Source: Lachnoanaerobaculum orale (GTDB lineage: Bacteria; Bacillota; Clostridia; Lachnospirales; Lachnospiraceae). Taken from it: a stretch of 64,000 bases of DNA. The stretch covers positions 107,124 to 171,123 of the forward strand of contig NZ_RRCM01000001.1 in assembly GCF_003862485.1 (NCBI RefSeq), read 5' to 3'. Shown here in pieces: positions 36,512 through 45,934 of the stretch. The position numbers and the translations under genes were made by a program. Every line of letters starts with the position of its first letter. Position 1 is the stretch's first letter. Under the pieces are notes generated by a model. It ran no database searches. It was not told the origin of the DNA and was given only the letters and a program-made list of their open reading frames with translations.

Positions 36512-36581
36512 TATAATAATATGGTACCGCGTTTCGGTACAAGATTTTAGTAAGAAAGGAAATCATAGACTTAGGTCTATG
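36512..36581 (+). promoter_or_regulatory. Structured leader of mrp
   Basis: TATAAT at 36512-36517 is followed by a hairpin (GTACCG/CGGTAC, 36523-36540) and then by AAGAAAGGA (about 36552-36560), which is 31 bases from the mrp ATG. A second perfect hairpin, CATAGAC-TTAG-GTCTATG (36564-36581), sits between that ribosome site and the ATG and would bring them to about 13 bases apart when folded. Confidence 0.5.
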
Positions 36582-36591
36582 TGGTTTTAAT

Positions 36592-37362
36592 ATGGCAAAT
36601 AATGAATTCAGGGAAGAGCTCGACCCTCAAAGCAGTGTAAATAAAGTTATAGGAATTGTCTCCGGAAAGGGAGGCGTAGGTAAGAGCCTTGTAACATCTC
36701 TTATGGCTGTAAAGGCTATGACAAAGGGATTCAGAGTGGGTATTATCGATGCGGACATTACAGGACCTTCAATACCTAAGGCATTCGGACTTAGCGGAAA
36801 GCTTGGCGTAACATACGATCAGCTTATGGTTCCTGCAGTTACAAATACAGGAATCAATGTGGTAAGTACAAATCTTATTTTGGAGAATGAGACAGACCCT
36901 GTTATATGGAGAGGACCTGTAATAGCAGGTGTTGTAAAGCAGTTTTGGAAGGATACCGTATGGAATAATATCGACTATATGTTTGTGGATATGCCTCCGG
37001 GTACAGGAGATGTTCCGCTTACAGTATTCCAGTCAATACCTGTAGACGGCATCATAATAGTTACAAGTCCGCAGGAGCTGGTTTCAATGATCGTTACCAA
37101 GGCTGTAAATATGGCTAAGAAGATGAATGTACCTATCCTCGGTCTGGTTGAGAATATGAGCTATTTTGAGTGCCCTGACTGCGGACACAGACATGAGATA
37201 TTCGGCAAGAGCCACATTGATGAGATCGCAAAAAAAGAGGGACTTAAAGTTTTGGCAAAGATCCCGATTGACCCTGAGGTGGCAAAGCAGGTTGATGCCG
37301 GTCTTGTAGAATATGTGCAGGCACCTTGGCTTGATGAAGCGGCTGATTCTATTTTAAAATAA
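36592..37362 (+). CDS. mrp: Mrp/NBP35-family Fe-S cluster carrier ATPase
   Basis: 256 residues. Deviant Walker A SGKGGVGKS (residues 24-32), IIDADITGPSIPKAFG, FVDMPPGTGDVPLT, and the cluster-binding pair CPDC (C194, C197). It loads Fe-S clusters on target proteins in the cytosol. No N-terminal DUF59 domain, the short form common in Clostridia. No ribosome site stands right before this ATG; the nearest is upstream of a hairpin. Confidence 0.94.
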   Translation: MANNEFREELDPQSSVNKVIGIVSGKGGVGKSLVTSLMAVKAMTKGFRVGIIDADITGPSIPKAFGLSGKLGVTYDQLMVPAVTNTGINVVSTNLILENETDPVIWRGPVIAGVVKQFWKDTVWNNIDYMFVDMPPGTGDVPLTVFQSIPVDGIIIVTSPQELVSMIVTKAVNMAKKMNVPILGLVENMSYFECPDCGHRHEIFGKSHIDEIAKKEGLKVLAKIPIDPEVAKQVDAGLVEYVQAPWLDEAADSILK

Positions 37363-37412
37363 AATTTTGATGTGGACAGGTTTATTTTGCCCACATACAG
37401 GCGGGAGAACTT

Positions 37413-38126
37413 ATGTATATATCAAACAATCCGAATAACGAGCTGGAACAGTCCATTGTACAGGTTCCTGATTTGGTGCAGATACCGGATGAAATACATG
37501 AAATGGCACAGAAATTTCAGGAAGCAATGATGATGTATACCTGTGCTATCAGAGAGGTGAAAACAAAGCTTGAGGTTTTAAATGATGAGCTTTCTGTAAA
37601 AAACAGGAGAAATCCTATTGAGGTGATAAAGTCCAGAGTAAAAAAGCCTAAGAGCATAGTGGAAAAGTTGAAAAGGCGAGGTCTGCCTCTGACACTTGAA
37701 TCCATAGTAAAAAATCTGGACGATGTGGCGGGTATCAGAGTCATATGTTCATTTCTGGACGACATCTATGAAGTTGCCGATATGCTTACAAGGCAGGATG
37801 ATGTAAAGCTTATTGCAGTCAAGGACTACATAAAGAAACCTAAAGAAAACGGATATCGTTCCTATCATCTTATAATTGAAATACCTGTATTTTTCTCAGA
37901 TAAAAAGCAGCCTATGAGAGTGGAAGTACAGATAAGGACAATTGCTATGGATTTTTGGGCAAGCCTTGACCATCAGCTTAAGTATAAGAAAGAGTTTATT
38001 GACTCCGAGGATGTGGAAAGACAGCTTAAAGAATGTGCCGATGTGATAGCAGGTACGGATGTACAGATGCTTAATATAAGAAAGAATATAGAGTCAAGGG
38101 GAATAGAGATAAGAAAACCCCGATAA
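37413..38126 (+). CDS. relQ: Small alarmone synthetase, RelQ type
   Basis: 237 residues with a single RelA/SpoT synthetase domain and no hydrolase or TGS/ACT domains. Motifs: RVKKPKSIVEKLKRRG, LDDVAGIRVICSFLDDIY, VKDYIKKPKENGYRSYHLI and VEVQIRTIAMDFWASLDHQL. It makes (p)ppGpp or pGpp in stress. CGGGAGAAC precedes the ATG; a strong bidirectional terminator follows. Confidence 0.92.
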   Translation: MYISNNPNNELEQSIVQVPDLVQIPDEIHEMAQKFQEAMMMYTCAIREVKTKLEVLNDELSVKNRRNPIEVIKSRVKKPKSIVEKLKRRGLPLTLESIVKNLDDVAGIRVICSFLDDIYEVADMLTRQDDVKLIAVKDYIKKPKENGYRSYHLIIEIPVFFSDKKQPMRVEVQIRTIAMDFWASLDHQLKYKKEFIDSEDVERQLKECADVIAGTDVQMLNIRKNIESRGIEIRKPR

Positions 38127-38139
38127 ATAGACGTTAAGA

Positions 38140-38182
38140 AAGGGTTGGTGTAACTTAAAAATGTTACACCAACCCCTTTTTT
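38140..38182. terminator. Bidirectional terminator
   Basis: Thirteen-base-pair stem, GGGTTGGTGTAAC (38142-38154) with GTTACACCAACCC (38163-38175), flanked by A-run and T-run. It ends relQ and, on the other strand, the MATE gene whose stop lies in the T-run. Confidence 0.92.
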
Positions 38183-39542
38183 AGTATATATTATTTTTTA
38201 ACCAACGTCTCATTTTGCTGAATAAAAACATATATATGATAAACAGTATACTTGTGGTTACCCATGAGAGAGGGTAAGCCCAAAGTATGGTGAAGATATT
38301 CGGGTACTTAGGTACCATCACAATTATCCATGCTATTCTTAGTACACATACGCCGCTTGCAGTCATTATCATAGGTATCCAGCTGTCGCCGATGCCGCGA
38401 AGAGAGCCGGAGAATATCTCAATGGTGATATAGGTCGGGAACGCGACTACCATGAAGTTGAGCATATCTGTGCCTATATCAAGTACACTTTTATCATTTG
38501 TAAACAGTGTATAGATACTTCTGCCGAAAAGCTTCAGTAAGAGCATAACTATTCCGGTAATCACAACGGAAAGAATCATTCCGTGTATGATACCTTTTTT
38601 TACTCTTTCTTTATTGCCGTAGCCGAAGTTTTGACCTGTAAATGTGGTTACGGATATACCGAGTGACTGTATTGTCATCCAAAACAGAGTATCTATTTTG
38701 CCGTAGGCTGTGAATGCGGCAATAGTATCGGTTCCCAGAGTGTTGATGGAAGCCTGTATAAGTATATTTGCAATAGTGTACATCGCAGATTGCATTCCTG
38801 CGGCGGTACCTATGCTGACCATCTTTCTTAACTCTGAGAAGTTGATATGCAGCTTTCTTATAAAAAGTCTCAGCGCGTCCTTTCTGCGTGAAAGCACTAC
38901 TATAACAAGTATTGCGCTGACCACCTGTGAGGTGACTGTGGCGACAGCCGCTCCGACCACGCCCATACCCATATATTTTATCAAAAGGATATCAAGTATT
39001 ATATTGATAAAGCAGCTGATAATAAGAAAAATCAGCGGAGTCTTTGAATCGCCTACAGCTCTTAAAAGCCCTGCACCCATGTTGTAGATAAGGTTCGGTG
39101 CAAGTCCGAGGAAGTAGATTTGAAGATAAGGGATTGCCATAGGCATTATATCTTCAGGCACGTTCATATATGAGAGCATAGTCTTTGAAAATATAGCACC
39201 CAATATACTTACCGCTATGCCTACTATAAGCGAGAACGTAATTGCGGTATGCACACATTCGCTTACAAGTCTGTGGTTTTTGGCACCGAAGTGTTGTGAA
39301 ATAATTACACTGAATCCTGACGAGAGCCCGACGAATATTCCGATAAAGAGGTTTATCAGTGTACTTGTAGTACCTCCTACCGCCGCAAGCCCCAGCTTTC
39401 CTACATTCTGTCCGACTATGACCGCGTCGGCGGTATTGTAGAGCTGTTGAAAGAATGTTCCGAGCAGTATCGGAAAGAAGAATAATAAAAGCTGTGCGGT
39501 TATATTGCCCTTTGTCATGTCAGGACTTTTTGATTTTGCCAT
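38181..39542 (-). CDS. MATE-family multidrug efflux transporter
   Basis: 453 residues, twelve membrane segments. MATE landmarks: the N-terminal LFFFPILLGTFFQQLYNTAD and VIVGQNVGKLGLAAVGGTTS segments, repeated in the second half by IAAFTAYGKIDTLFWMTIQS. Drug or cation substrates cannot be told. AAAGGA before the ATG; it lies 12 bases from fumC upstream on the same strand, so both may be one unit. Confidence 0.92.
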   Translation of the reverse strand: MAKSKSPDMTKGNITAQLLLFFFPILLGTFFQQLYNTADAVIVGQNVGKLGLAAVGGTTSTLINLFIGIFVGLSSGFSVIISQHFGAKNHRLVSECVHTAITFSLIVGIAVSILGAIFSKTMLSYMNVPEDIMPMAIPYLQIYFLGLAPNLIYNMGAGLLRAVGDSKTPLIFLIISCFINIILDILLIKYMGMGVVGAAVATVTSQVVSAILVIVVLSRRKDALRLFIRKLHINFSELRKMVSIGTAAGMQSAMYTIANILIQASINTLGTDTIAAFTAYGKIDTLFWMTIQSLGISVTTFTGQNFGYGNKERVKKGIIHGMILSVVITGIVMLLLKLFGRSIYTLFTNDKSVLDIGTDMLNFMVVAFPTYITIEIFSGSLRGIGDSWIPMIMTASGVCVLRIAWIIVMVPKYPNIFTILWAYPLSWVTTSILFIIYMFLFSKMRRWLKNNIY

Positions 39543-39553
39543 ATAAATCCTTT

Positions 39554-40918
39554 CTATACCATTTCTTCAGGTTTAAAAACCTTATCAAACTCTTCTTCAG
39601 TCATTAAGTCAAGTTTTAATGTAGCTTCTTTCAGTGATATGTTTTCCTTATGTGCAAGCTTTGCGACCTTGGCAGCCGATTCATAGCCGATATATGGGCT
39701 GATGGCGGTTACAAGCATCAGTGAATTGTGAAGATTTTCGTGCATCTTTTGTCTGTTTGCCTTTATTCCGCATACACAGTGTACTCTGAAGGAGTCCATA
39801 CCGTCAGAGAGCAGTCTTACGGACTGCAGGAAGTTGTGAATAAGTACAGGCATGAATACATTCAGCTCAAAATTGCCCTGACTTGAAGCCATATTTACGG
39901 CGACATTATTTGCCATAACCTGTACACAGACCATAGTCATGGATTCACACTGTGTAGGGTTTACCTTGCCGGGCATTATAGAACTTCCGGGTTCGTTTTC
40001 AGGTATAAATATTTCACCGAGGCCGCATCTTGGACCGCTTGAGAGCCATCTGATATCATTGGCTATTTTCATAAGGTCTGTTGCCAGTGAAGATAAGCTG
40101 CCGTGTACAAAGGAAAGCTCCGACTTTGAGGTAAGAGCGTGAAACTTGTTGCCATCCGTGATAAATTCCTTACCTGTAAGCTTTGAAATATTTTTTGCTA
40201 CAGATATGTCAAAGCCCTTAGGGCAGTTAAGTCCGGTACCAACGGCGGTGGCTCCGAGTGCAAGCTTTTTTATAAACTCAAGTGAGTTGCTTATCTGATT
40301 ACAGTCATTTTCAAGTGAAGCTCTCCAACCGCTGATTTCCTGTGAGAAAGCTATCGGAGTGGCATCCTGCAAATGTGTTCTGCCTGATTTTACGATGCCT
40401 GCATTCTCCTCTTCAAGCTTTTTAAAAGCAAGTATAAGTTCATTAAGTGAAGGCAGTAATTTATCGCTGATTTCAATCAATGCCGCTATATGCATTGCGG
40501 CAGGAAATGTATCATTTGAGCTTTGTGACATATTTACATCATCGTTGGGATGAAGCAATCTCTTACCTGCAAGTTCATTGCCTCTGTTTGTAATGACCTC
40601 GTTGACATTCATATTGCTCTGAGTGCCGCTGCCGGTCTGCCATACCGAAAGAGGAAAATGCTCATCAAGTTTTCCTTCAAGTATTTCTTTACAAACGGCG
40701 TTTATTATATCCGCCTTTTCTTTTGAAAGCTTGCCAAGCTCGTTATTTGTTGTGGCACAGGCCGCTTTCAGATATGCAAATGCTCTTATAACCTCAAGGG
40801 GTATCTTCTCGGTGCCTATTTTAAAGTTTGACAGGCTTCTGGCTGTCTGTGCACCGAAATATTTGTCCGCTTCCACCTCTATATTTCCCATAGAGTCATG
40901 CTCGATACGATATTCCAT
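39554..40918 (-). CDS. fumC: Class II fumarate hydratase
   Basis: 454 residues, iron-independent fumarase/aspartase superfamily. Motifs: FGAQTARSLSNFKIG, TGSGTQSNMNVNEVI, GRTHLQDATPIAFSQEISG and the signature GSSIMPGKVNPTQCE. It interconverts fumarate and malate. Aspartase is a homologue, but the QTARSLSNF and GSSIMPGKVNP patterns and length fit FumC. AGGAGAAG before ATG. Confidence 0.94.
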   Translation of the reverse strand: MEYRIEHDSMGNIEVEADKYFGAQTARSLSNFKIGTEKIPLEVIRAFAYLKAACATTNNELGKLSKEKADIINAVCKEILEGKLDEHFPLSVWQTGSGTQSNMNVNEVITNRGNELAGKRLLHPNDDVNMSQSSNDTFPAAMHIAALIEISDKLLPSLNELILAFKKLEEENAGIVKSGRTHLQDATPIAFSQEISGWRASLENDCNQISNSLEFIKKLALGATAVGTGLNCPKGFDISVAKNISKLTGKEFITDGNKFHALTSKSELSFVHGSLSSLATDLMKIANDIRWLSSGPRCGLGEIFIPENEPGSSIMPGKVNPTQCESMTMVCVQVMANNVAVNMASSQGNFELNVFMPVLIHNFLQSVRLLSDGMDSFRVHCVCGIKANRQKMHENLHNSLMLVTAISPYIGYESAAKVAKLAHKENISLKEATLKLDLMTEEEFDKVFKPEEMV

Positions 40919-41023
40919 AGTCTTCTCCTATATGCTATAATAAAACGAAGTTCTAAAAGAGAACTTTAATACACTGCTATACAGTAGTTTAACAAAAAAC
41001 AGAATAAAAAAACAGGGCAACAG

Positions 41024-41554
41024 ATGAAAATAAAGAAACAGGAATCAAAATTTTTAATTGTACTTGATACTCTTATGCAACTGGCGGTGATACTTTCACT
41101 TGCATGGTTTGTAGTATTCATATTCGGGGACAGAACATATATGGTGGGGCAGTCAATGTCGCCACAGATAGAACAGGGTGAAGCGGCGCTTATAAATAAG
41201 GCGGCATACACATTCTTCAAGCCGAAAAGATTTGATGTAATAGCATTTAAAAACAGAGACGGCAGAGTATGTATCAGAAGAGTAATAGGCCTTCCGGGGG
41301 AGACGGTAAATATAAAGGACGGCTATGTCTATATAAACGGAAAGGCGCTTGAGAAGTTTTGTGAAGCGAGTACAGGAGGTTTGGCCACAGAAGAGATACA
41401 GCTTATGTCAAAGGAGTATTTTGTACTTGGTGATAACAGAGTGGGAAGTGAAGATTCCAGAACTTCCACTATAGGCAATATAACAAAGGATATGATAATA
41501 GGTAATGCATGGATAAGATTGTTGCCTATAAAAAGAATAGGTTTTATCAGATAA
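41024..41554 (+). CDS. lepB: Signal peptidase I, with Arg at the catalytic Lys position
   Basis: 176 residues with one N-terminal membrane anchor (about residues 12-34). Catalytic Ser44 is in MVGQSMSPQIEQG, and box E is intact (VLGDNRVGSEDSR). In box C the family has YxKRxxGLPG with the general-base Lys; here the text is VCIRRVIGLPGE, so R85 takes its place (codon AGA, not AAA/AAG). Activity is therefore uncertain. The ribosome site is weak (CAGGGCAACAG). It heads a lepB-rbgA-rnhB-yraN-pgeF cluster typical of Firmicutes. Confidence 0.9.
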   Translation: MKIKKQESKFLIVLDTLMQLAVILSLAWFVVFIFGDRTYMVGQSMSPQIEQGEAALINKAAYTFFKPKRFDVIAFKNRDGRVCIRRVIGLPGETVNIKDGYVYINGKALEKFCEASTGGLATEEIQLMSKEYFVLGDNRVGSEDSRTSTIGNITKDMIIGNAWIRLLPIKRIGFIR

Positions 41555-41573
41555 GTATACGAAAGGATTTTTT

Positions 41574-42413
41574 ATGAAAATACAGTGGTATCCGGGGCAT
41601 ATGACCAAGGCAAAGCGTGCCATGTCAGATGCCATAAAGCTTGTGGATATTATTATAGAGATGACAGATGCCAGAGCTCCCGAGGCTACAAGAAACCCCG
41701 AGATAATGGGGCTTGGCACGGGTAAGTCAAGAATTATCATACTGAATAAGGCGGATTTGGCAGATGAAAATGCCAATATAAGATGGGCAAGTTATTATAA
41801 GGAGAAGGGCTATGAGTGTATGTTCATGGACTCAAGGCAAAAAAACGGTGTAAACTCACTTATAAAAGCGATAGAGACTGTATCTAAGGATAAGAGAGAG
41901 CGAGATGCCAAAAGAGGTATAAAGAACAGACCGGTAAGGGCGATGGTTGCAGGAATTCCGAATGTCGGGAAGTCGACTCTTATCAATACCGTTTCAGGAA
42001 GAGCTATGGCAAAGACAGGTAATAAGCCTGGTGTTACCAAGGGCAATCAGTGGATAAAGCTTAAAGGTCAGGTGGAACTTTTGGACACTCCGGGAATACT
42101 GTGGCCGAAGTTTGAGGATGAGAGAGTGGGAGAGATGATTGCATTTATCGGCTCCATCAACGATATGATTATAGATATCAGAGAACTTGGACTTGAACTT
42201 ATCAAATGGCTTTTAAAAAACAGGCCTGAAGTTTTGGAAGAAAGATTTGATATTAAAGAAGGTGAGGACGAGAATGCCGTCCTTATAAAAATAGCTACAG
42301 TAAGAGGATGTACCAAAAAGGGAGGAGAACTTGACTATGACAAGGCGGCCTCGGTTTTGGTAAACGAGTTCAGGTCAGGTAAGCTTGGCAGAATCACATT
42401 GCAGATGCCGTAG
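41574..42413 (+). CDS. rbgA: Ribosome biogenesis GTPase RbgA (YlqF)
   Basis: 279 residues with circularly permuted GTPase motifs: G4 (LNKADL) near residue 60 comes before G1 (GIPNVGKSTLIN) near 125 and G3 (LLDTPGILWPKF). N-terminal QWYPGHMTKAKRAM is diagnostic. It acts in late 50S subunit assembly. AAAGGA before ATG. Confidence 0.96.
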   Translation: MKIQWYPGHMTKAKRAMSDAIKLVDIIIEMTDARAPEATRNPEIMGLGTGKSRIIILNKADLADENANIRWASYYKEKGYECMFMDSRQKNGVNSLIKAIETVSKDKRERDAKRGIKNRPVRAMVAGIPNVGKSTLINTVSGRAMAKTGNKPGVTKGNQWIKLKGQVELLDTPGILWPKFEDERVGEMIAFIGSINDMIIDIRELGLELIKWLLKNRPEVLEERFDIKEGEDENAVLIKIATVRGCTKKGGELDYDKAASVLVNEFRSGKLGRITLQMP

Positions 42414-42419
42414 GTGGAT

Positions 42420-43064
42420 ATGAGAAAAATAAGTGAAGAAAAGCTTGCTCTTGAGAGACAAAGACTTGAGGGCATGAGAGAATTTGAAAATAAATACAGT
42501 GATTTGGGAGCGGTTGCAGGTATAGATGAGGCAGGCAGAGGACCGCTTGCAGGACCTGTGGTTGCTGCGGCGGTTATATTGCCGAAAGATATATTCTTGC
42601 CGTTTTTGAACGACTCAAAGAAGGTAACTGAAAAAAGAAGAGATGTGCTGTTTGATCAGATAAAACAGGAGGCGCTTGCCTACGGTATAGGTATTGCCTC
42701 AAATGCCCTTATAGATGAAATAAACATACTGCAGGCCACATATGAAGCCATGAGAGAGGCGATATCAAAGCTTAATAAGACACCTGATATTTTGCTGGTG
42801 GACGCGGTGCATATCCCCGATATAAATATAAAGCAGGTGGGTATAGTAAAGGGAGATGCAAAGAGTGTCAATATTGCGGCTGCAAGTATACTTGCAAAGG
42901 TAACAAGAGACAGGCTTATGCTTGAATATGACAAAATCTACCCTGAGTACGGATTTGCTTCCAATAAGGGATACGGTACAGCCAAGCATATAGAAGCGCT
43001 GAAAGCGTACGGTGCCTGTGATATACACAGAAGATCTTTTATAGGAAACTTTGTCGGTGAATAA
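42420..43064 (+). CDS. rnhB: Ribonuclease HII
   Basis: 214 residues from ATG 42420; a GTG at 42414, right after the rbgA stop, is the alternative start, and AGGTGG at 42412-42417 is close to both. Active-site carboxylates are in [14 protein letters not shown] and [10 protein letters not shown], and the GxG-KGY region ([20 protein letters not shown]) is present. It removes RNA from RNA-DNA hybrids. Confidence 0.95.
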   Translation: MRKISEEKLALERQRLEGMREFENKYSDLGAVAGIDEAGRGPLAGPVVAAAVILPKDIFLPFLNDSKKVTEKRRDVLFDQIKQEALAYGIGIASNALIDEINILQATYEAMREAISKLNKTPDILLVDAVHIPDINIKQVGIVKGDAKSVNIAAASILAKVTRDRLMLEYDKIYPEYGFASNKGYGTAKHIEALKAYGACDIHRRSFIGNFVGE

Positions 43065-43398
43065 GCGTAGGATAGGAAGCCTCGGAGAGGATATGGCTGT
43101 GGAGTTTTTAAAAAGCCGCGGAGTAAAAATATTGGAGAGAAATTATCAAAACAGATTCGGTGAAATAGACATCATAGCAAGAGAAGATAATACACTGCTT
43201 TTTATAGAAGTAAAATACAGAAAGGATCAGAGCTTCGGTTATCCGCTTGAAGCTGTAGATTTTAAAAAGCGGCAAAAGATAAAAAACATGGCAAGATTTT
43301 TCTTAAATGAAAATCATTACTTTAATATGAACATAAGATTTGACTGCATAGGTATTATGGGGTCAAATATTGACTGGGTAAAAGGAGCGTTTTATTGA
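43057..43398 (+). CDS. yraN: YraN/UPF0102 family nuclease-like protein
   Basis: 113 residues from GTG 43057 (GGAAA about 10 bases before); TTG 43051 is possible. Restriction-endonuclease-like fold with [20 protein letters not shown], the E-D-ExK nuclease pattern. N-terminal [17 protein letters not shown] fits the family. It overlaps the end of rnhB, the usual neighbour. Role still unclear, probably in DNA processing. Confidence 0.9.
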   Translation: MNKRRIGSLGEDMAVEFLKSRGVKILERNYQNRFGEIDIIAREDNTLLFIEVKYRKDQSFGYPLEAVDFKKRQKIKNMARFFLNENHYFNMNIRFDCIGIMGSNIDWVKGAFY

Positions 43399-44246
43399 AG
43401 ATATTAAAAAAGAATGATAAGAATATTTTGACACTTAAAAGAGCAAAAAACGGTGTGGAATATCTGTCATTTGACGCATTGGAAAAATATGACAATATAG
43501 TACAGGGCTTTTCCACAAAGATAGGCGGAGTAAGTACAGGTGTGTATGCGACTATGAACCTAAGTTTCAGCAGAGAGCCTGATAACAGGGAAGGCGTACT
43601 TGAAAACTACAAAAGAATGGCACAGGCTCTGGGTGTTGAACTTGAAAGCTTTACCTTATCTTATCAGGAACATTCCACCAATGTAAGAGTGGTGAGTGCA
43701 GCCGATAAGGGCAAGGGAGTGCTGTTTGAGAGAGACTACAGAAATATTGACGGACTTATAACAAATGAAAGGGGCATTACATTAGGAGCTTTTTTTGCAG
43801 ACTGTATTCCCCTTTATTTTTATGACAGGGTAAATAATGTAATCGGACTGGCACATTCAGGCTGGAGAGGCACCTGTAAGAGAATGGGTGCGGTTATGGT
43901 AAAAGAGATGAACAGGCATTTTTTCAGCAGAGCTGAGGATATAATTGCCTGTATAGGTCCGGGGATTTGTCAAGACTGTTATCAGGTAAGCACTGATGTG
44001 TATGAGGAGTTTTCAAAAAACTTTGACAAAGAAGATATGGATAATATATTCAGGGAAGACGTAGATGACCACTTCAGGCTCTCACTTTGGAAAGCTAATG
44101 AAAAAGTATTAAAAGATGCAGGAATACCTGAGGAGAATATATTTACTTCCAACATATGCACAGCCTGCAATAAAGAACTTTTGTATTCACACAGAGTGAT
44201 GGGTGAGAAGAGAGGTAATATGGCGGCATTTATGGCACTTAGATGA
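43395..44246 (+). CDS. pgeF: Peptidoglycan editing factor PgeF (YfiH, multicopper-oxidase-like)
   Basis: 283 residues starting at TTG 43395, which overlaps the yraN stop, with AAAGGAG 5-6 bases before. Family motifs are QGFSTKIGGVSTG, TADCIPL-like (FADCIPLYFYD), LAHSGWRGTCKRMG with the metal His, and GPGICQDCYQV. PgeF hydrolyses non-native amino acids from UDP-MurNAc precursors; older names call it polyphenol oxidase. Confidence 0.93.
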   Translation: MKILKKNDKNILTLKRAKNGVEYLSFDALEKYDNIVQGFSTKIGGVSTGVYATMNLSFSREPDNREGVLENYKRMAQALGVELESFTLSYQEHSTNVRVVSAADKGKGVLFERDYRNIDGLITNERGITLGAFFADCIPLYFYDRVNNVIGLAHSGWRGTCKRMGAVMVKEMNRHFFSRAEDIIACIGPGICQDCYQVSTDVYEEFSKNFDKEDMDNIFREDVDDHFRLSLWKANEKVLKDAGIPEENIFTSNICTACNKELLYSHRVMGEKRGNMAAFMALR

Positions 44247-44274
44247 TTTTATCTGCCGATATATAAGCTTTTAC

Positions 44275-44303
44275 TTGCTAAAACTCATTTAAGTATTTAT
44301 ACT
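44275..44303 (+). promoter_or_regulatory. Promoter of the 44330 gene
   Basis: TTGCTA (44275-44280), 17-base spacer, TATACT (44298-44303), 27 bases before the ATG. Confidence 0.6.
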
Positions 44304-44329
44304 ATGTATATTTGAATAAAGGAGGCTAT

Positions 44330-44635
44330 ATGGAAGATTTTTTTAAGAAATTAAGTATATATGGAAGTATTGCAAAAGAAGAAGGACAGAAGATAGCACA
44401 GTCGGCTTTGAACAAGGGTAAAGAATTGGCAGATATAACAAAGCTGAAAAGAGACATAAAGATAGAAGAAGATATTATAAAGTCATACAAAATGGTTATC
44501 GGTGAGTATGTGGCCGCCAATGACCTTTTGAGAGAAGATGAGCTTGTATTTGACCAAAGATCAAAGATCTTAAAGAGTCAGGAAAAGCTTGAAGAGTTGA
44601 AGGAAAAGCTTGAGGAAATAAGCAAAAATAAGTAG
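44330..44635 (+). CDS. Small coiled-coil protein
   Basis: 101 residues from ATG 44330, behind AAAGGAGG (ATG 44312 has no site). No signal peptide or clear membrane segment. Residues 40-100 are charged and heptad-like (KLKRDIKIEEDIIKSYKMVI, then LKSQEKLEELKEKLEEISKNK in parts), predicting a coiled coil. No known family is recognised. It stands 16 bases before the aminotransferase gene and may share its transcript. Confidence 0.75.
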   Translation: MEDFFKKLSIYGSIAKEEGQKIAQSALNKGKELADITKLKRDIKIEEDIIKSYKMVIGEYVAANDLLREDELVFDQRSKILKSQEKLEELKEKLEEISKNK

Positions 44636-44651
44636 TTAGGAGATTATAAAG

Positions 44652-45932
44652 ATGCCATACGCAGATTTGACAAAAGAAGAATTGATGGAATTAAAGAAAA
44701 GCCTGAAGGCTGAATATAAGGCTATGCAGGCTAAAGATTTGAAACTTGACATGAGCAGAGGAAAGCCTTCACAGGAGCAGCTTGATATCTCAATGGGACT
44801 TATGGATGTGCTTTCATCGGATGCGGACCTTATGAGTGAGAACGGCTCGGACTGCAGAAACTACGGTGTACTTGACGGTATCCCTGAGGCGAAGGAACTT
44901 ATGGGAGATATGATGGAGGTTCCGGCTGATAACCTTATCATCTACGGAAACTCAAGTCTTAATGTAATGTATGACTGTATCTCAAGATCATATACACATG
45001 GAGTAATGGGTTCAACACCTTGGTGTAAGCTTGACAAAGTAAAATTCCTTTGTATTGTACCGGGATATGACAGACATTTTGCAATAACGGAGTACTTCGG
45101 TTTTGAGAATGTATGTATACCGATGCTTGAGAGCGGTCCCGATATGGATATGATAGAAGAACTTGTACAAAACGACGATTCAATAAAGGGAATCTGGTGT
45201 GTACCTAAGTATTCAAATCCTACAGGAAACTCATATTCAGACGAAGTTGTAAGAAGATTTGCAAGATTAAAACCTGCAGCTAAGGATTTCAGAATTTACT
45301 GGGATAATGCATACACAATTCACCATCTCTATGACCTTGACCAGGATCATCTTATAGAGATTTTAGCCGAGTGTAAGAGAGCGGGAAATCCGGATCTTGT
45401 ATATAAGTTCGCTTCAACATCAAAGGTTACATTCCCGGGTTCAGGTATTGCGGCACTTGCCACATCACATAACAATCTTGAGGATATAAAGAAGCAGTTG
45501 AAGATGCAGACAATCGGACATGACAAGGTAAATCAGCTTAGACATGTAAGGTATTTTAAAGATATTCACGGTATGGTGGAGCATATGAAAAAGCACGCAA
45601 ACTCACTCAGACCTAAGTTTGAGATGGTGCTTGATACACTTGAGAGCGAGCTTGGCGGACTTGGAATAGCAAGTTGGACAAAGCCGAAGGGCGGATACTT
45701 CATATCATTTGATACAATGGACGGATGTGCAAAAGAAGTAGTATCAAAATGTAAGAAAGCCGGAGTTGTACTTACAGGTGCCGGAGCTACATTCCCGGGC
45801 GGAAACGACCCTCATGACAAGAATATTCGTATCGCTCCTTCATTCCCGCCGGTAGGTGATTTGGAGATGGCCGCAAAGCTTCTGTGTCTTTGTACAAAGA
45901 TGGCGGCAGTTGATAAACTCTTAGGAGAATAA
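44652..45932 (+). CDS. Aspartate-type aminotransferase (PF12897-like)
   Basis: 426 residues, fold type I PLP enzyme. N-terminal LDMSRGKPSQEQLDISMGL, the LIIYGNSSLNVMYDCIS cofactor region, GIWCVPKYSNPTGNSYS, YWDNAYTIHHLYD with the Asp/Tyr pair, and the PLP-lysine segment KFASTSKVTFPGSGIA. This distinctive subgroup is annotated as aminotransferase class I/II or aspartate aminotransferase in Clostridia. TTAGGAGATTATAAAG before the ATG. Substrate is inferred from family only. Confidence 0.9.
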   Translation: MPYADLTKEELMELKKSLKAEYKAMQAKDLKLDMSRGKPSQEQLDISMGLMDVLSSDADLMSENGSDCRNYGVLDGIPEAKELMGDMMEVPADNLIIYGNSSLNVMYDCISRSYTHGVMGSTPWCKLDKVKFLCIVPGYDRHFAITEYFGFENVCIPMLESGPDMDMIEELVQNDDSIKGIWCVPKYSNPTGNSYSDEVVRRFARLKPAAKDFRIYWDNAYTIHHLYDLDQDHLIEILAECKRAGNPDLVYKFASTSKVTFPGSGIAALATSHNNLEDIKKQLKMQTIGHDKVNQLRHVRYFKDIHGMVEHMKKHANSLRPKFEMVLDTLESELGGLGIASWTKPKGGYFISFDTMDGCAKEVVSKCKKAGVVLTGAGATFPGGNDPHDKNIRIAPSFPPVGDLEMAAKLLCLCTKMAAVDKLLGE

Positions 45933-45934
45933 TA

